Shown piece after piece: positions 8,217 through 17,399 of a stretch of 64,000 nucleotides of DNA. The notes below the pieces were generated by a model. That model ran no database searches. It was given only the letters and a program-made list of their open reading frames with translations, and had not been told where the DNA came from. Each line of letters opens with the position of its first letter. Positions within the stretch are counted from its first letter, which is position 1. Made by a program: the position numbers and the translations under genes. This DNA is from Methylocaldum sp035627495 (GTDB taxonomy: Bacteria; Pseudomonadota; Gammaproteobacteria; Methylococcales; Methylococcaceae), in NCBI RefSeq assembly GCF_035627495.1, contig NZ_DASPLO010000173.1, positions 1 to 64,000 on the forward strand, in the 5' to 3' direction.

Positions 8217-8638
8217 CGGCGCGTTTCTTTACCGCGGTATCGTTGCTGCTGTCGCCGGCGCTGTTGGCCGAGACCGCCCCAGCCGTGCCCAAGGCTTTGC
8301 CTTCGGTGGATATGGCGAAGAGTCTGGCCGGATTGGTGGCGGTACTGGCGGTTATTCTCGCGCTGGCTTGGCTGCTGCGGCGATTCGGCACGTTCTCGCG
8401 GCTCGCGCCCGGAAGCTTTCGCGTATTGGCCGCCGTGTCGCTGGGATCGCGGGAAAGAGCCGTGTTGCTGCAGGCGGGGGGGAAACAATTGGTGCTGGGG
8501 GTGGCGCCCGGACGGGTCGAGACCCTGTGCGTGCTGGAAAATTCGGAAATCATTCCGGTCGAGACCGGAGCGCCGGCAGCCGAGGCAAATGGCTCATTCG
8601 CCGAGCGTTTGCACGAGTTGATGGGGCGGCGGTCATGA
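8213..8638 (+). CDS. fliO: Flagellar export-apparatus assembly protein FliO
   Basis: FliO helps assemble the FliP ring of the flagellar type III export gate. The product is short (141 residues), with a signal-like N-terminus (residues 1-20) and a membrane helix at about residues 40-60 (LAGLVAVLAVILALAWLLRR). A small cytoplasmic domain follows (VLAAVSLGSRERAVLLQ and KQLVLGVAPGRVETLCVL), matching the FliO pattern. The start overlaps the fliN stop (ATGA) and the end overlaps the fliP start (ATGA). Confidence 0.9.
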   Translation: MTARFFTAVSLLLSPALLAETAPAVPKALPSVDMAKSLAGLVAVLAVILALAWLLRRFGTFSRLAPGSFRVLAAVSLGSRERAVLLQAGGKQLVLGVAPGRVETLCVLENSEIIPVETGAPAAEANGSFAERLHELMGRRS

Positions 8639-9402
8639 ACCGCCGGCTGCGCTTCGCCGTAACGTCTCTCGGGATGATTGCGGCCCTTTCTGGGCTGGTG
8701 ATCCCTTCCGCTCAAGGCGCTCCGGGCATCGAGGCTTTCACCATGGCCGCCAACGGCCAGGGCGGCCAGACCTATACGGTAACGATACAGGTGCTGGCGC
8801 TGATGACCGCGCTGACCGTACTGCCTACGCTGTTGCTCAGCATGACCTCGTTTACCCGCATCATGATCGTCCTGGCCATATTGCGGCAGGCCCTGGGCGC
8901 CGGGCAAACGCCCAATAATCAGGTGTTGCTCGGCATTTCGCTATTTCTGACCTTGTTCACCATGCTGCCGGTCTTCGAGCAGGTGAACGAACAGGCCTTG
9001 CAGCCTTACATGAAAGAAGAGCTTGCGCCCGGCGCGGCCCTTCAGCGTGCCGCCGTTCCGTTCCGGCAGTTCATGCTCAGGCAGACGCGGGAAACGGATT
9101 TGGAGGTCTTCGCGCGAATTTCCGGCAAGCAGGACATCGCCAGTCCCGAGGAAACGCCGTTTTCCTTGCTCGTGCCGGCCTTCATGACGAGCGAGCTGAA
9201 GACGGCCTTTCAAATGGGCTTTCTTTTGTTTTTGCCGTTTCTGATCATCGATCTGGTGGTGGCCACCATTTTGATGTCGATGGGTATGATGATGCTGTCT
9301 CCCATGATCATTTCGCTGCCCTTCAAGCTGTTGCTGTTCGTTCTGGTGGACGGCTGGGCGCTGGTGGTCGAGACGCTAGCGGCCAGTTTTTTCGTCGAAT
9401 AA
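8635..9402 (+). CDS. fliP: Flagellar export-gate protein FliP
   Basis: FliP forms the core of the export gate with FliQ and FliR. The ATG at 8635 overlaps the fliO stop and gives 255 residues with a signal peptide (ending near SAQGAPGIEAF), as is normal for FliP. Hallmarks are LTVLPTLLLSMTSFTRIMIV, QTPNNQVLLGISLFLTLF and FLPFLIIDLVVATILMSMGM. The frame stays open far upstream inside fliO, but that part is out-of-frame reading of fliO and is not used. Confidence 0.96.
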   Translation: MNRRLRFAVTSLGMIAALSGLVIPSAQGAPGIEAFTMAANGQGGQTYTVTIQVLALMTALTVLPTLLLSMTSFTRIMIVLAILRQALGAGQTPNNQVLLGISLFLTLFTMLPVFEQVNEQALQPYMKEELAPGAALQRAAVPFRQFMLRQTRETDLEVFARISGKQDIASPEETPFSLLVPAFMTSELKTAFQMGFLLFLPFLIIDLVVATILMSMGMMMLSPMIISLPFKLLLFVLVDGWALVVETLAASFFVE

Positions 9403-9409
9403 GCTCGAA

Positions 9410-9679
9410 ATGACACCCGAAACGATTGCCGCCCTGGGCCAGCAGGCGATGACCGTCACCATGCAAATCAGCGCGCCCATGCTGTTGGCGACGCTCGCCG
9501 TGGGCCTGGTGATCGCCTTGTTCCAGGCGGCCACGCAGATCAACGAAATGACGCTCACGTTCGTGCCCAAGCTCATCGTCATGGCGATCGTGCTGATGCT
9601 GGCCGGGCCTTGGATGCTGCAACTCCTGATCGATTACACCCGGTCGTTGATTCGCAGCATCCCCAGTCTGATCGGTTGA
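9410..9679 (+). CDS. fliQ: Flagellar export-gate protein FliQ
   Basis: FliQ is a two-helix subunit that wraps around the FliP/FliR core. At 89 residues it has exactly the expected size. Both membrane helices are visible: APMLLATLAVGLVIALFQAA (about 24-43) and LIVMAIVLMLAGPWMLQLL (about 55-73). The intervening TQINEMTLTFVPK is the conserved loop. It follows fliP by 7 bp and precedes fliR by 7 bp. Confidence 0.96.
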   Translation: MTPETIAALGQQAMTVTMQISAPMLLATLAVGLVIALFQAATQINEMTLTFVPKLIVMAIVLMLAGPWMLQLLIDYTRSLIRSIPSLIG

Positions 9680-9686
9680 AACGCCG

Positions 9687-10457
9687 GTGCAGTTCAGCGA
9701 AAGCCAGCTCCTGACCTTGGTCGCTGGCGTCGCATGGCCGTTTTTGCGCGTCAGCGCCCTGTTTCTTGCGATCCCGGTTTTTACCGGCCATACGGTGCCG
9801 GTGCGGGTCCGCGTCATGCTGGCGGCGTCCATCACCTGGCTGATCTCGCCGATGTTGCCGGCCATGCCCGACGCGGCCCTGTTCAGCCTGGCCGGTTTCT
9901 GGATCGCCATTCAGCAATTTCTAATTGGCCTCGCGATCGGTTTTGTCTTGCACCTGGTGTTCGAGGCCATCGTTTTCGGCGGGCAGGGCATCGCCTACAG
10001 CATGGGGCTGGGTTTCGCGTCGATGGTCGATCCGCAGACCGGCGTGCAGGTTCCGGTAATCGCCCAGTTTTACCAAATCTTGGCGACGCTGCTGTTCCTC
10101 GCCATGGACGGACATCTGATGCTGATCCGGCTGCTCGTCGACAGCTTTCAGATGGTTCCGGTGGGATTCGAGGGATTGAGCGCTGACGGCATGCGGCGGC
10201 TGGCGCTATGGGCCAGCCGGTTGTTCGCTGCCGGAGTCCTGCTTTCGCTGCCGTTGGTGACGGCCTTGCTGTTGGTCAATTTGGGATTCGGCGTCGCCAG
10301 TCGCGCGGCGCCCCAACTTAATATCTTCTCGGTGGGGTTCCCGATCAGCTTGGGCTTGGGTCTGTTTCTGATCGGAATCAGCCTGCCGGACGTTTTAAGC
10401 CTTTTCTCCGGTTTTCTCGACGAAGGTTATCAATTGATGACCGCGATTTTGCGGTAG
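9687..10457 (+). CDS. fliR: Flagellar export-gate protein FliR
   Basis: FliR is the single-copy subunit of the export gate. The product has 256 residues and six predicted membrane helices. Typical FliR stretches are VSALFLAIPVFTGHTVPVRV and GQGIAYSMGLGFASMVDPQT. The start is a GTG (MQFSESQLL) 7 bp after fliQ; no better ATG lies nearby. flhB follows after 11 bp. Confidence 0.95.
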   Translation: MQFSESQLLTLVAGVAWPFLRVSALFLAIPVFTGHTVPVRVRVMLAASITWLISPMLPAMPDAALFSLAGFWIAIQQFLIGLAIGFVLHLVFEAIVFGGQGIAYSMGLGFASMVDPQTGVQVPVIAQFYQILATLLFLAMDGHLMLIRLLVDSFQMVPVGFEGLSADGMRRLALWASRLFAAGVLLSLPLVTALLLVNLGFGVASRAAPQLNIFSVGFPISLGLGLFLIGISLPDVLSLFSGFLDEGYQLMTAILR

Positions 10458-10468
10458 GACGGTGCGTT

Positions 10469-11611
10469 ATGGCCGAGGAATCCGATCAGGAACGCACAGA
10501 AGACCCTACCAGTAAACGGCTGAGCGATGCGCGGAAAAAAGGACAGATCCCGCGCTCCCGCGAATTGAACACCCTGGTTCTTCTGCTGACCGGCTCGGTG
10601 GCGATGTTCGCGTTCGGCGGCGGCATGGTGCAAAGCCTGTGGAACGTGATGGAGGGCGATTTCCGTCTGAGTCGCCGCGATCTTTTCGATCCCGCGGCGC
10701 CGATCGCCCATCTCGGTCGGGATCTGCTGGCGGCAGGCCAGCTCCTGCTTCCTATTCTCGGTTTGACCGTGCTGGCCGCGCTGGCCGCTCCCATGGTGCT
10801 GGGGGGCTGGAATTTCAGCGGCGAAAACCTCATGCCCAAGCTGGAAAAGCTCAATCCCATGACGGGCTTAGCCCGCATGGTTTCCATGCAGGCCTTCGCG
10901 GAAGTCGTGAAGTCGGTTCTCAAGTTTCTCCTGATCGGCTTTGTGACGGCCGGGCTGCTGATGGCTTATTTCGACGATCTTATAGGTCTCAGCCGCCAGT
11001 CTTTGTTTCCGGCGGTCGACAAGACCGCGCACTTGATCATAACCTCCATGTTCTGGCTGTGTGCGTCCTTAGGGTTAATCGCGATTCTGGATGTGCCTTT
11101 CCAGCTTTGGAGTTACAAGCGCCAATTGAAGATGACGCGCCAGGAAGTCAAGGACGAAATGCGCGATCTCGAAGGCAAGCCGGAGGTCAAAAGTCGGATT
11201 CGCAGTTTGCAGATGGAACTGGCGCGTCGCCGGATGATGGATGAGGTGCCGAAGGCGGATGTTATCGTGACCAACCCGACTCACTACGCGGTGGCCTTGA
11301 AATACGACCAGGCCAGCATGAAAGCACCCCGGGTGGTCGCCAAGGGCGCGGATCTGGTGGCGGCGCAGATCCGGAACCTGGCCGTCGGCGCCCGCGTGCC
11401 GCTCCTGTCCGCGCCGCCCCTCGCCCGCGCGCTCTATGCGTCCACCGATCTGGGCCGCGAAATACCTGCCGGTCTATATTTCGCGGTCGCCCAGGTTCTG
11501 GCTTACGTCTACCAACTCAAAGCGGCCCGGGTTTTCGGCGGCGACATTCCGACGCCGCCGACCGAATTCGAGGTACCCGAAGAGTTCTTGCGCAAATCCG
11601 GCGACCCATAA
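10469..11611 (+). CDS. flhB: Flagellar export switch protein FlhB
   Basis: FlhB controls the switch from rod/hook to filament substrates. The 380-residue product opens with the conserved EERTEDPT-like head (DQERTEDPTSKRLSDARKKG), has four membrane helices to about residue 210, and ends with a cytoplasmic autocleavage domain. The cleavage motif NPTH is at residues 269-272, the same numbering as in enterobacterial FlhB, so self-processing between N269 and P270 is expected. It is followed by a 104-bp gap before flhA. Confidence 0.97.
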   Translation: MAEESDQERTEDPTSKRLSDARKKGQIPRSRELNTLVLLLTGSVAMFAFGGGMVQSLWNVMEGDFRLSRRDLFDPAAPIAHLGRDLLAAGQLLLPILGLTVLAALAAPMVLGGWNFSGENLMPKLEKLNPMTGLARMVSMQAFAEVVKSVLKFLLIGFVTAGLLMAYFDDLIGLSRQSLFPAVDKTAHLIITSMFWLCASLGLIAILDVPFQLWSYKRQLKMTRQEVKDEMRDLEGKPEVKSRIRSLQMELARRRMMDEVPKADVIVTNPTHYAVALKYDQASMKAPRVVAKGADLVAAQIRNLAVGARVPLLSAPPLARALYASTDLGREIPAGLYFAVAQVLAYVYQLKAARVFGGDIPTPPTEFEVPEEFLRKSGDP

Positions 11612-11715
11612 CCCGCGTATCGCCTGCATTTTCTTCGCGGCTTCCCGTTTCACGGCCGGTCGGCACGAAAAGTGATTGCCCTCGGTGTCACTGAAGGTTT
11701 CGCACGGTTTTCGTC

Positions 11716-13806
11716 ATGGCCGCAACGGTATTAGAAAGAATCAAAGTCGTCGGCAAGCTCGGCCTGGGCGCACCACTCGTCATCCTCCTCATGATGATGA
11801 TGATGGTGCTGCCGCTGCCGCCGTTCATTCTCGATCTGCTGTTTACATTCAACATCGCGTTCTCGCTCCTGATCCTGCTGGTGACGATTTACACGCTGCG
11901 CCCTTTGGATTTCGCCGTGTTTCCGTCGGTCCTGCTGGTCGCCACTCTCCTCAGGCTGAGTCTCAACGTGGCCTCGACCCGCGTCGTCCTGCTGGAAGGG
12001 CACAAAGGTCCCGACGCGGCCGGCAAGGTGATCGAGGCTTTCGGCGAATTCGTGATCGGGGGCAATTACGCCGTGGGTTTGGTGGTGTTCGTCATTCTGG
12101 TCATCATCAACTTCGTGGTCGTGACCAAGGGCGCCGGGCGCGTGTCGGAAGTCAGCGCCCGGTTCACCTTGGACGCGATGCCGGGCAAGCAGATGGCGAT
12201 CGACGCGGACCTCAACGCCGGTCTCATCAATCAGGAGGAAGCCCGGGCGAGGCGTCAGGAAGTATCGCGCGAAGCGGATTTCTACGGATCGATGGACGGC
12301 GCCAGCAAATTCGTCCGGGGAGACGCCGTGGCCGGTATCCTCATTTTGCTCATCAACGTCATCGGCGGCTTGATCGTCGGCATGCTGCAGCATGGGCTGC
12401 CGTTTTCCGAAGCCTTGCACAATTACACGCTGCTCACCATCGGCGACGGTCTGGTGGCTCAGATCCCGTCTTTGCTGTTGTCGGTCGGATCGGCCATGAT
12501 CGTGACCCGGGTTTCCAGCAGCAGCGAGAACATCGGCGCCCAGTTCAGCGCCCAGTTTTTTGCCGATCCCAGACCTTTGGGGCTTTCCGCGGGCGTGGTC
12601 GGGCTTTTGGGCCTGATACCGGGCATGCCGAATCTCGCCTTTCTGCTCCTGGCCGGGGCCATGGGCGCCTCGTCTTATTCCATTCTCAAGCGCCAGCGGC
12701 GGGAGCGCGAGTTGGCGGAAATGCGGATCGCGCCCAAGCCGTCGGCGGCGCCCGAAGCGAAAGAGCTCGGTTGGGACGATGTCATGCCGGTCGATCTCAT
12801 CGGGCTGGAAGTGGGCTATCGGCTCATCCCGCTGGTTGACAAAAATCAGGGTGGGCAGCTCATGTCGAAGATCAAGGGCGTGCGCAAAAAGTTGTCCCAG
12901 GATCTCGGATTCCTGATTCCCTCCGTGCACATCCGGGACAATCTGGATTTGACCCCCAACGCTTATCGCATCAGCTTGCTAGGCGTCATCGTGGGGGAGG
13001 CCGAAGTGTTTTCGGAGCGTCTGATGGCCATCAACCCCGGACGGGTTTACGGAACGCTGAAAGGCGTCGAGGGCAAAGATCCCGCTTTCGGCTTGGAGGC
13101 CGTTTGGATCGATCCGGATCAGCGCGACCATGCCCAAACACTAGGTTATACCGTGGTCGATCCCGGCACGGTGGTGGCCACGCATCTCAGCCATTTGCTG
13201 CAGTCCCATGCTCACCAACTGTTCGGACATCAGGAAGCGCAGCAACTGCTCGACGTCCTCGCCAAATCGATGCCACGGCTGGTCGAGGATCTGACACCGA
13301 AAACCCTGCCCCTCAGCGTCATCGTCAAAGTGCTGCAAAGCCTCCTTCAGGAGAACGTGCCGATCCGCGATATGCGGACCGTCGCCGAAACTTTGGCGGA
13401 GTTCGGCGGCAGAAGCCAAGATCCCGGCGTTTTGACGGCTGTGGTACGTGCGGCTCTGGGGCGGTTAATCGTTCAGAAAATCAGTGGCATGGAGAAAGAG
13501 ATCCTGGTTCTGACCTTGGACCCGGACCTGGAACAGTTGTTGCAAAAAATACTGCAAACGGCCGGGCAGGAAGGCGCCGGTATCGAGCCGGGATTGGCGG
13601 AGCAGCTTCACAAATCCTTGGAAGAGAAGGCGCAGAAACTGGAGATGGAGGGACATCCCGCCATTTTGCTGGTGTCGTCGCCGGTACGGTCGTGGTTGGC
13701 GCGCTTCGTGCGCCATTCCATTCCCGGACTCAATGTTCTGGCTTACAACGAGATTCCGGAGGATCGGCAAGTTAGGGTGGTGGCGAGTATAGGCCAGCGC
13801 GGCTGA
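11716..13806 (+). CDS. flhA: Flagellar export protein FlhA
   Basis: FlhA forms the nonameric ring of the export gate and receives substrates and chaperones. The product has 696 residues. About eight membrane helices occupy the first 320 residues, and the FHIPEP signature region is clear (FPSVLLVATLLRLSLNVAST, then TKGAGRVSEVSARFTLDAMP). The C-terminal cytoplasmic domain starts near residue 360 (IGLEVGYRLIPLVD). The first membrane helix contains five consecutive ATG codons (11791-11805). A 79-bp gap precedes flhF. Confidence 0.97.
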   Translation: MAATVLERIKVVGKLGLGAPLVILLMMMMMVLPLPPFILDLLFTFNIAFSLLILLVTIYTLRPLDFAVFPSVLLVATLLRLSLNVASTRVVLLEGHKGPDAAGKVIEAFGEFVIGGNYAVGLVVFVILVIINFVVVTKGAGRVSEVSARFTLDAMPGKQMAIDADLNAGLINQEEARARRQEVSREADFYGSMDGASKFVRGDAVAGILILLINVIGGLIVGMLQHGLPFSEALHNYTLLTIGDGLVAQIPSLLLSVGSAMIVTRVSSSSENIGAQFSAQFFADPRPLGLSAGVVGLLGLIPGMPNLAFLLLAGAMGASSYSILKRQRRERELAEMRIAPKPSAAPEAKELGWDDVMPVDLIGLEVGYRLIPLVDKNQGGQLMSKIKGVRKKLSQDLGFLIPSVHIRDNLDLTPNAYRISLLGVIVGEAEVFSERLMAINPGRVYGTLKGVEGKDPAFGLEAVWIDPDQRDHAQTLGYTVVDPGTVVATHLSHLLQSHAHQLFGHQEAQQLLDVLAKSMPRLVEDLTPKTLPLSVIVKVLQSLLQENVPIRDMRTVAETLAEFGGRSQDPGVLTAVVRAALGRLIVQKISGMEKEILVLTLDPDLEQLLQKILQTAGQEGAGIEPGLAEQLHKSLEEKAQKLEMEGHPAILLVSSPVRSWLARFVRHSIPGLNVLAYNEIPEDRQVRVVASIGQRG

Positions 13807-13886
13807 GCAGCCGAAAACCCTGCTGAGCTTGCCAGTGTTGTTTACGGCGATTTTTGGACGGCTTCTGAAAGACTTGGGGCATAGGC

Positions 13887-15299
13887 ATGAAGATCAAACG
13901 ATATTTCGCACCCGATATTCGTCAAGCGATCCGTATGGTCCGCGAAGAGCAGGGGCCTGACGCCGTCATTTTGTCCAACCGAAAAGTGGACGGCGGCGTG
14001 GAAATCGTGGCGGCCCGCGATTTTGACGAGCAGTTGCTTTTGGACCGCTCGAAGCCGGAGCTGCGCGGCGAACCGGCCGGTGCTTCGGGAGGCGATGCCG
14101 AGCCTTTCGCGAAAGTCGAAACGGACACGAAGCGCCGTGCCGAGGGCGCTTTTCGAGAGGCTTTAGGTAACACCTCTGCCGCCGCATTGGGGACGGGTTC
14201 GGTAGCCACGGAGAATGTTAGCAGGCCAGCCCCTCAAGCGGCGAAACGGGTTGAACAGGACGGTGCTGCGGCCGGGCCCATTGCCGGAAAGCCGGTTTTC
14301 CAGCCCCGGCAAGATCGCTCGGCCGCGGCGGTTGCGAGACAGCCGGATTCCGTCAAGCCGAGCGTCGATGCCGAGGCGCTCAAGGAGATGCAGCGGGAAC
14401 TCAGACAGATGCGGCGCGTGATCGATGCCCATTTGAGCGAAACCGGATGGCAGGCTGCGGCGAGCCGAAGCCCGACCCGACTGGATCTGCTGCGTCGTTT
14501 CAGCGCACTCGGGTTCTCCAAGAAAATCAGCCTGGAACTGGCCGAGCGATTGGGCAGCGTCAACGATGCCGACGTGGCGTGGCAAGCCAGTCAGCACGTC
14601 TTGGCACGGCAGATTCCGCTCGCCGAAGACAATCTGCTCGACTACGGCGGCGTCGTCGCGCTGGTCGGGCCGACGGGTGTCGGGAAAACGACGACGATCG
14701 CGAAGCTGGCGGCCCGGTTCAGGCTCAAGCATGGACCCCGGCAAATCGCACTGATCACCACGGACAACTACCGCATCGGAGCCCATGAGCAACTCGGCAC
14801 CTATGGCCGCATCCTGGACGTGCCGGTCCGGGCCGCGTCCAGTATCGAGGATCTGCGTCAATTGCTGTCCGGGTTTTACGATAAGCGTCTCGTGCTCATC
14901 GATACAGCCGGCATGGGGCAGCGGGACCGGCGCTTGGCCGAGCAAGTCGCGTTGTTCAGCCGTACCGAGATGCCCATCAAATCGTACCTGGTCATGTCCG
15001 CGGCCAGCCAGCTGCGCGCGATGCAGGAAGCGGTGGAGGCCTTCCGCGGCTTTTCTCCGGAAGCCTGCATTCTGACCAAGCTGGATGAAACTGGCCAGCT
15101 GGGCGCCGCGGTATCCACCGTGGTGGAAAACCGGCTCCCCGTCGCGTTTGTGTGCGATGGGCAGCAGGTCCCGGAAGACCTGCACGTGGCGAGAACTCAT
15201 CTATTATTAAACCGGTGTTTTGCCGAGCGGTCCGATGCCGAGGAAGTCGGCGCCCCGGCGCCTTCCTACGAAGACTGGGTAGTCCATGCGAATGTTTGA
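13887..15299 (+). CDS. flhF: Flagellar placement GTPase FlhF
   Basis: FlhF is an SRP-type GTPase that sets the site of flagellum assembly, usually the cell pole. The 470-residue product has the B-domain head (MKIKRYFAPDIRQAIRMV), a variable low-complexity linker to about residue 165, and an NG domain. G1 is GPTGVGKTTTIAKLA (about residue 260), followed by TTDNYRIGAHEQL and DTAGMGQRDRR, with the G4-like TKLDE near residue 395. Its end overlaps fleN by 14 nt. Presence with FleN is typical of bacteria with polar flagella. Confidence 0.96.
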   Translation: MKIKRYFAPDIRQAIRMVREEQGPDAVILSNRKVDGGVEIVAARDFDEQLLLDRSKPELRGEPAGASGGDAEPFAKVETDTKRRAEGAFREALGNTSAAALGTGSVATENVSRPAPQAAKRVEQDGAAAGPIAGKPVFQPRQDRSAAAVARQPDSVKPSVDAEALKEMQRELRQMRRVIDAHLSETGWQAAASRSPTRLDLLRRFSALGFSKKISLELAERLGSVNDADVAWQASQHVLARQIPLAEDNLLDYGGVVALVGPTGVGKTTTIAKLAARFRLKHGPRQIALITTDNYRIGAHEQLGTYGRILDVPVRAASSIEDLRQLLSGFYDKRLVLIDTAGMGQRDRRLAEQVALFSRTEMPIKSYLVMSAASQLRAMQEAVEAFRGFSPEACILTKLDETGQLGAAVSTVVENRLPVAFVCDGQQVPEDLHVARTHLLLNRCFAERSDAEEVGAPAPSYEDWVVHANV

Positions 15300-16158
15300 C
15301 ACAGATCAGGCCGACGGAATTCGACGTATGGCACAGCCTAGACCGGTGCGCGTTCTGGCCGTGAGCAGCGGCAAGGGAGGCGTTGGCAAGACCAATGTCG
15401 CCGTCAATCTCGGTGTCTGCCTATCCGAACTCGGTCGGCAAGTGGTCCTGCTGGATGCCGATTTGGGGCTGGCGAACGTGGATGTACTGTTGGGACTGCA
15501 GCCGAAGTTCAATTTGTCCCACGTGTTGAGCGGCGAGCGCACCCTGGATGAAATCCTCGTCGAAGGGCCTTCGGGCCTGAAAATCGTGCCGGCCTCGTCC
15601 GGCATTCAGCGCATGTCGGAACTCAACTCCGCGGAACAAGCGGCCGTGATTCGCGCATTCGGGGAGATGAATCAGGATATCGACGTGCTGCTGGTGGACA
15701 CGGCGGCGGGCATTTCGGGGGGCGTGGTCAATTTCGCGCGTGCCTGCCAGGACATCATTCTGGTGGTCTGCGACGAGCCCACATCGCTCACCGACGCCTA
15801 CGCCTTCATCAAGTTGTTGAATCGGGACTACGGGGTTTGTCGGTTCCAGATCTTGACCAACATGGTTCAAGATTTTCAGCAAGGGCAGGCGCTATTCAGC
15901 AAGCTGTGCCGGGTGACGGACCGTTATCTCGACGTGGCCCTCAATTTCTTGGGCGCGGTGCCTCGGGACGAGCAATTGCGGAAGGCGGTCCAAAGGCAAA
16001 CCCCCGTGGCTGTCGCCTATCCTCACAGTAAAGCGGCGCAGGCGTTTCGCGCCCTGGCGCTGAAAACGGATGCCCTGCCGATTTCGGAACAAACCAGCGG
16101 TCGGCTGGAGTTTTTCGTCGAGCGGATGATTCAGTACACCAGCGCGGCAGCCTTATGA
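15286..16158 (+). CDS. fleN: MinD-like ATPase FleN (FlhG), flagellar number regulator
   Basis: FleN/FlhG restrains flagellar number, by acting on FlhF and, in Pseudomonas, on the master regulator FleQ. The 290-residue product has the deviant Walker A motif SSGKGGVGKTNVAVNLG, the switch DADLGLANVDVLLG and DTAAGISGGVVNFARA, all diagnostic of the FlhG branch. CDEPTSLTDAYAFIKLLNRD is a further signature. Starts at 15286, 15292 and 15328 are all possible; the first overlaps flhF. The stop overlaps the fliA start (ATGA). Confidence 0.95.
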   Translation: MRMFDTDQADGIRRMAQPRPVRVLAVSSGKGGVGKTNVAVNLGVCLSELGRQVVLLDADLGLANVDVLLGLQPKFNLSHVLSGERTLDEILVEGPSGLKIVPASSGIQRMSELNSAEQAAVIRAFGEMNQDIDVLLVDTAAGISGGVVNFARACQDIILVVCDEPTSLTDAYAFIKLLNRDYGVCRFQILTNMVQDFQQGQALFSKLCRVTDRYLDVALNFLGAVPRDEQLRKAVQRQTPVAVAYPHSKAAQAFRALALKTDALPISEQTSGRLEFFVERMIQYTSAAAL

Positions 16159-16934
16159 ACGGCATCGCCTTGTACGCCTCGGTACAAGCGCCCGGCGTGG
16201 ATGCCATCGTCGGGCAGCATGCGTCGCTGGTCAAGCGGATCGCCTACCATCTCATGAGCCGGCTGCCTTCCAGCGTGCAAGTGGAGGACTTGATCCAGGC
16301 CGGCATGGTGGGATTGCTGGAGGCGGCCCGCCAGTACGATCACGCTCAAGGCGCGAGCTTCGAAACTTATGCGGGAATTCGGATACGCGGCGCCATGCTG
16401 GATGAGCTCAGACGCTACGATTGGACGCCGCGCTCGGTTCATCGCAAGGCTCGCGATGTGGCCGAAGCGATGCGGGCCATCGAGGCCCGAACCGGCCGCG
16501 ACGCCCGCGATGCGGAAGTCGCCGAGTATTTAGGGCTTTCGGTCTCCGAATACCACCAGGTTCTTCAGGATGCTTTGAGCTGTCGCATCTTCAGCATCGA
16601 AGAGCTGTTGGAGGCCGGCGATTCAGCCCTGGACGAGTGTGCGGATTCGGCTTCGCCGCCCATCGAAGCATTGACCCAATCCGGGTTTGCGGAGGCTCTG
16701 GCGGATGCCATTTCGGGTTTGCCGGAGCGGGAACGGCTGGTGATTTCGCTCTATTACGAGGAGGAACTCAACCTGCGCGAAATCGGCGAAGTGCTGGGCG
16801 TCAGCGAATCCCGGGTTTGTCAGGTTCAAAGCCAAGCCATGCTGCGCCTACGGGCGAGGATGCAGGGCTGGCTGGATGCGGAGCAATCCGCCGGAGCCCG
16901 TGCAAAAGGGCGGCGTAAGGCCGTGCAAGCCTGA
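16155..16934 (+). CDS. fliA: RNA polymerase sigma-28 factor FliA
   Basis: FliA directs RNA polymerase to late flagellar and chemotaxis genes and is normally held by FlgM until the hook is complete. The 259-residue product shows region 2 (LVKRIAYHLMSRLPSSVQVE and LIQAGMVGLLEAARQYD), region 3 (RKARDVAEAMRAIEARTGRD) and region 4 with the helix-turn-helix (LNLREIGEVLGVSESRVCQV). The 58-bp gap to cheY contains an A/T-rich stretch (catataacgaacag), but no confident promoter was identified. Confidence 0.96.
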   Translation: MNGIALYASVQAPGVDAIVGQHASLVKRIAYHLMSRLPSSVQVEDLIQAGMVGLLEAARQYDHAQGASFETYAGIRIRGAMLDELRRYDWTPRSVHRKARDVAEAMRAIEARTGRDARDAEVAEYLGLSVSEYHQVLQDALSCRIFSIEELLEAGDSALDECADSASPPIEALTQSGFAEALADAISGLPERERLVISLYYEEELNLREIGEVLGVSESRVCQVQSQAMLRLRARMQGWLDAEQSAGARAKGRRKAVQA

Positions 16935-16992
16935 AGCTCATATAACGAACAGTTAACAGAAGATGGTCAACCGGAATGCGAGGTGAGGGTCC

Positions 16993-17379
16993 TTGAATAA
17001 GAATATGAAAATCCTGGTTGTGGATGACTTTTCCACCATGCGAAGGATCATCAGAAACCTGCTGCGGGAGCTCGGGTTCAACAACATCTTTGAGGCTGAC
17101 GATGGACAGAGCGCTTTGCCGAAGCTGCAGTCGGGGGGGATCGATTTTCTGATCACCGATTGGAATATGCCCGGAATGACGGGTATCGATCTGCTGCGTG
17201 CGGTACGCGCCGATCCCAATCTGGCTCAGTTGCCCGTATTGATGGTGACCGCCGAGGCGAAACGGGACCAGATTGTGGAAGCGGCACAGGCCGGCGTAAA
17301 CGGCTATGTGATCAAGCCTTTCACCGCGGCTACCCTGCAAGAGAAGATCGAAAAGATTTTCGAACGCCTGGAAGCCTGA
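16993..17379 (+). CDS. cheY: Chemotaxis response regulator CheY
   Basis: CheY carries the signal from CheA to FliM. It is a stand-alone receiver of 128 residues. Acid pocket DD at 11-12, phospho-acceptor D56 (ITDWNMPGMTG), conserved Thr in MVTAEAK and Lys in VIKPFTAATL are all present. The protein closely resembles enterobacterial CheY. The start is a TTG at 16993, supported by GTGAGG about 6 nt upstream; the ATG at 17005 lacks a well-spaced site. Confidence 0.96.
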   Translation: MNKNMKILVVDDFSTMRRIIRNLLRELGFNNIFEADDGQSALPKLQSGGIDFLITDWNMPGMTGIDLLRAVRADPNLAQLPVLMVTAEAKRDQIVEAAQAGVNGYVIKPFTAATLQEKIEKIFERLEA

Positions 17380-17399
17380 TCAAACCTTTGGGGCGGCTA

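Noticed and set aside
11731..12930. Long minus-strand open frame (399 codons) rich in His and Gln opposite flhA
   Set aside because: It is fully antisense to the well-supported flhA gene; the His-rich part is the reverse of the ATG repeat and neighbouring codons. High-GC codon bias explains the long frame.
14163..15200. 345-codon minus-strand frame opposite flhF
   Set aside because: Entirely antisense to flhF, with no recognisable domain or ribosome-binding site.
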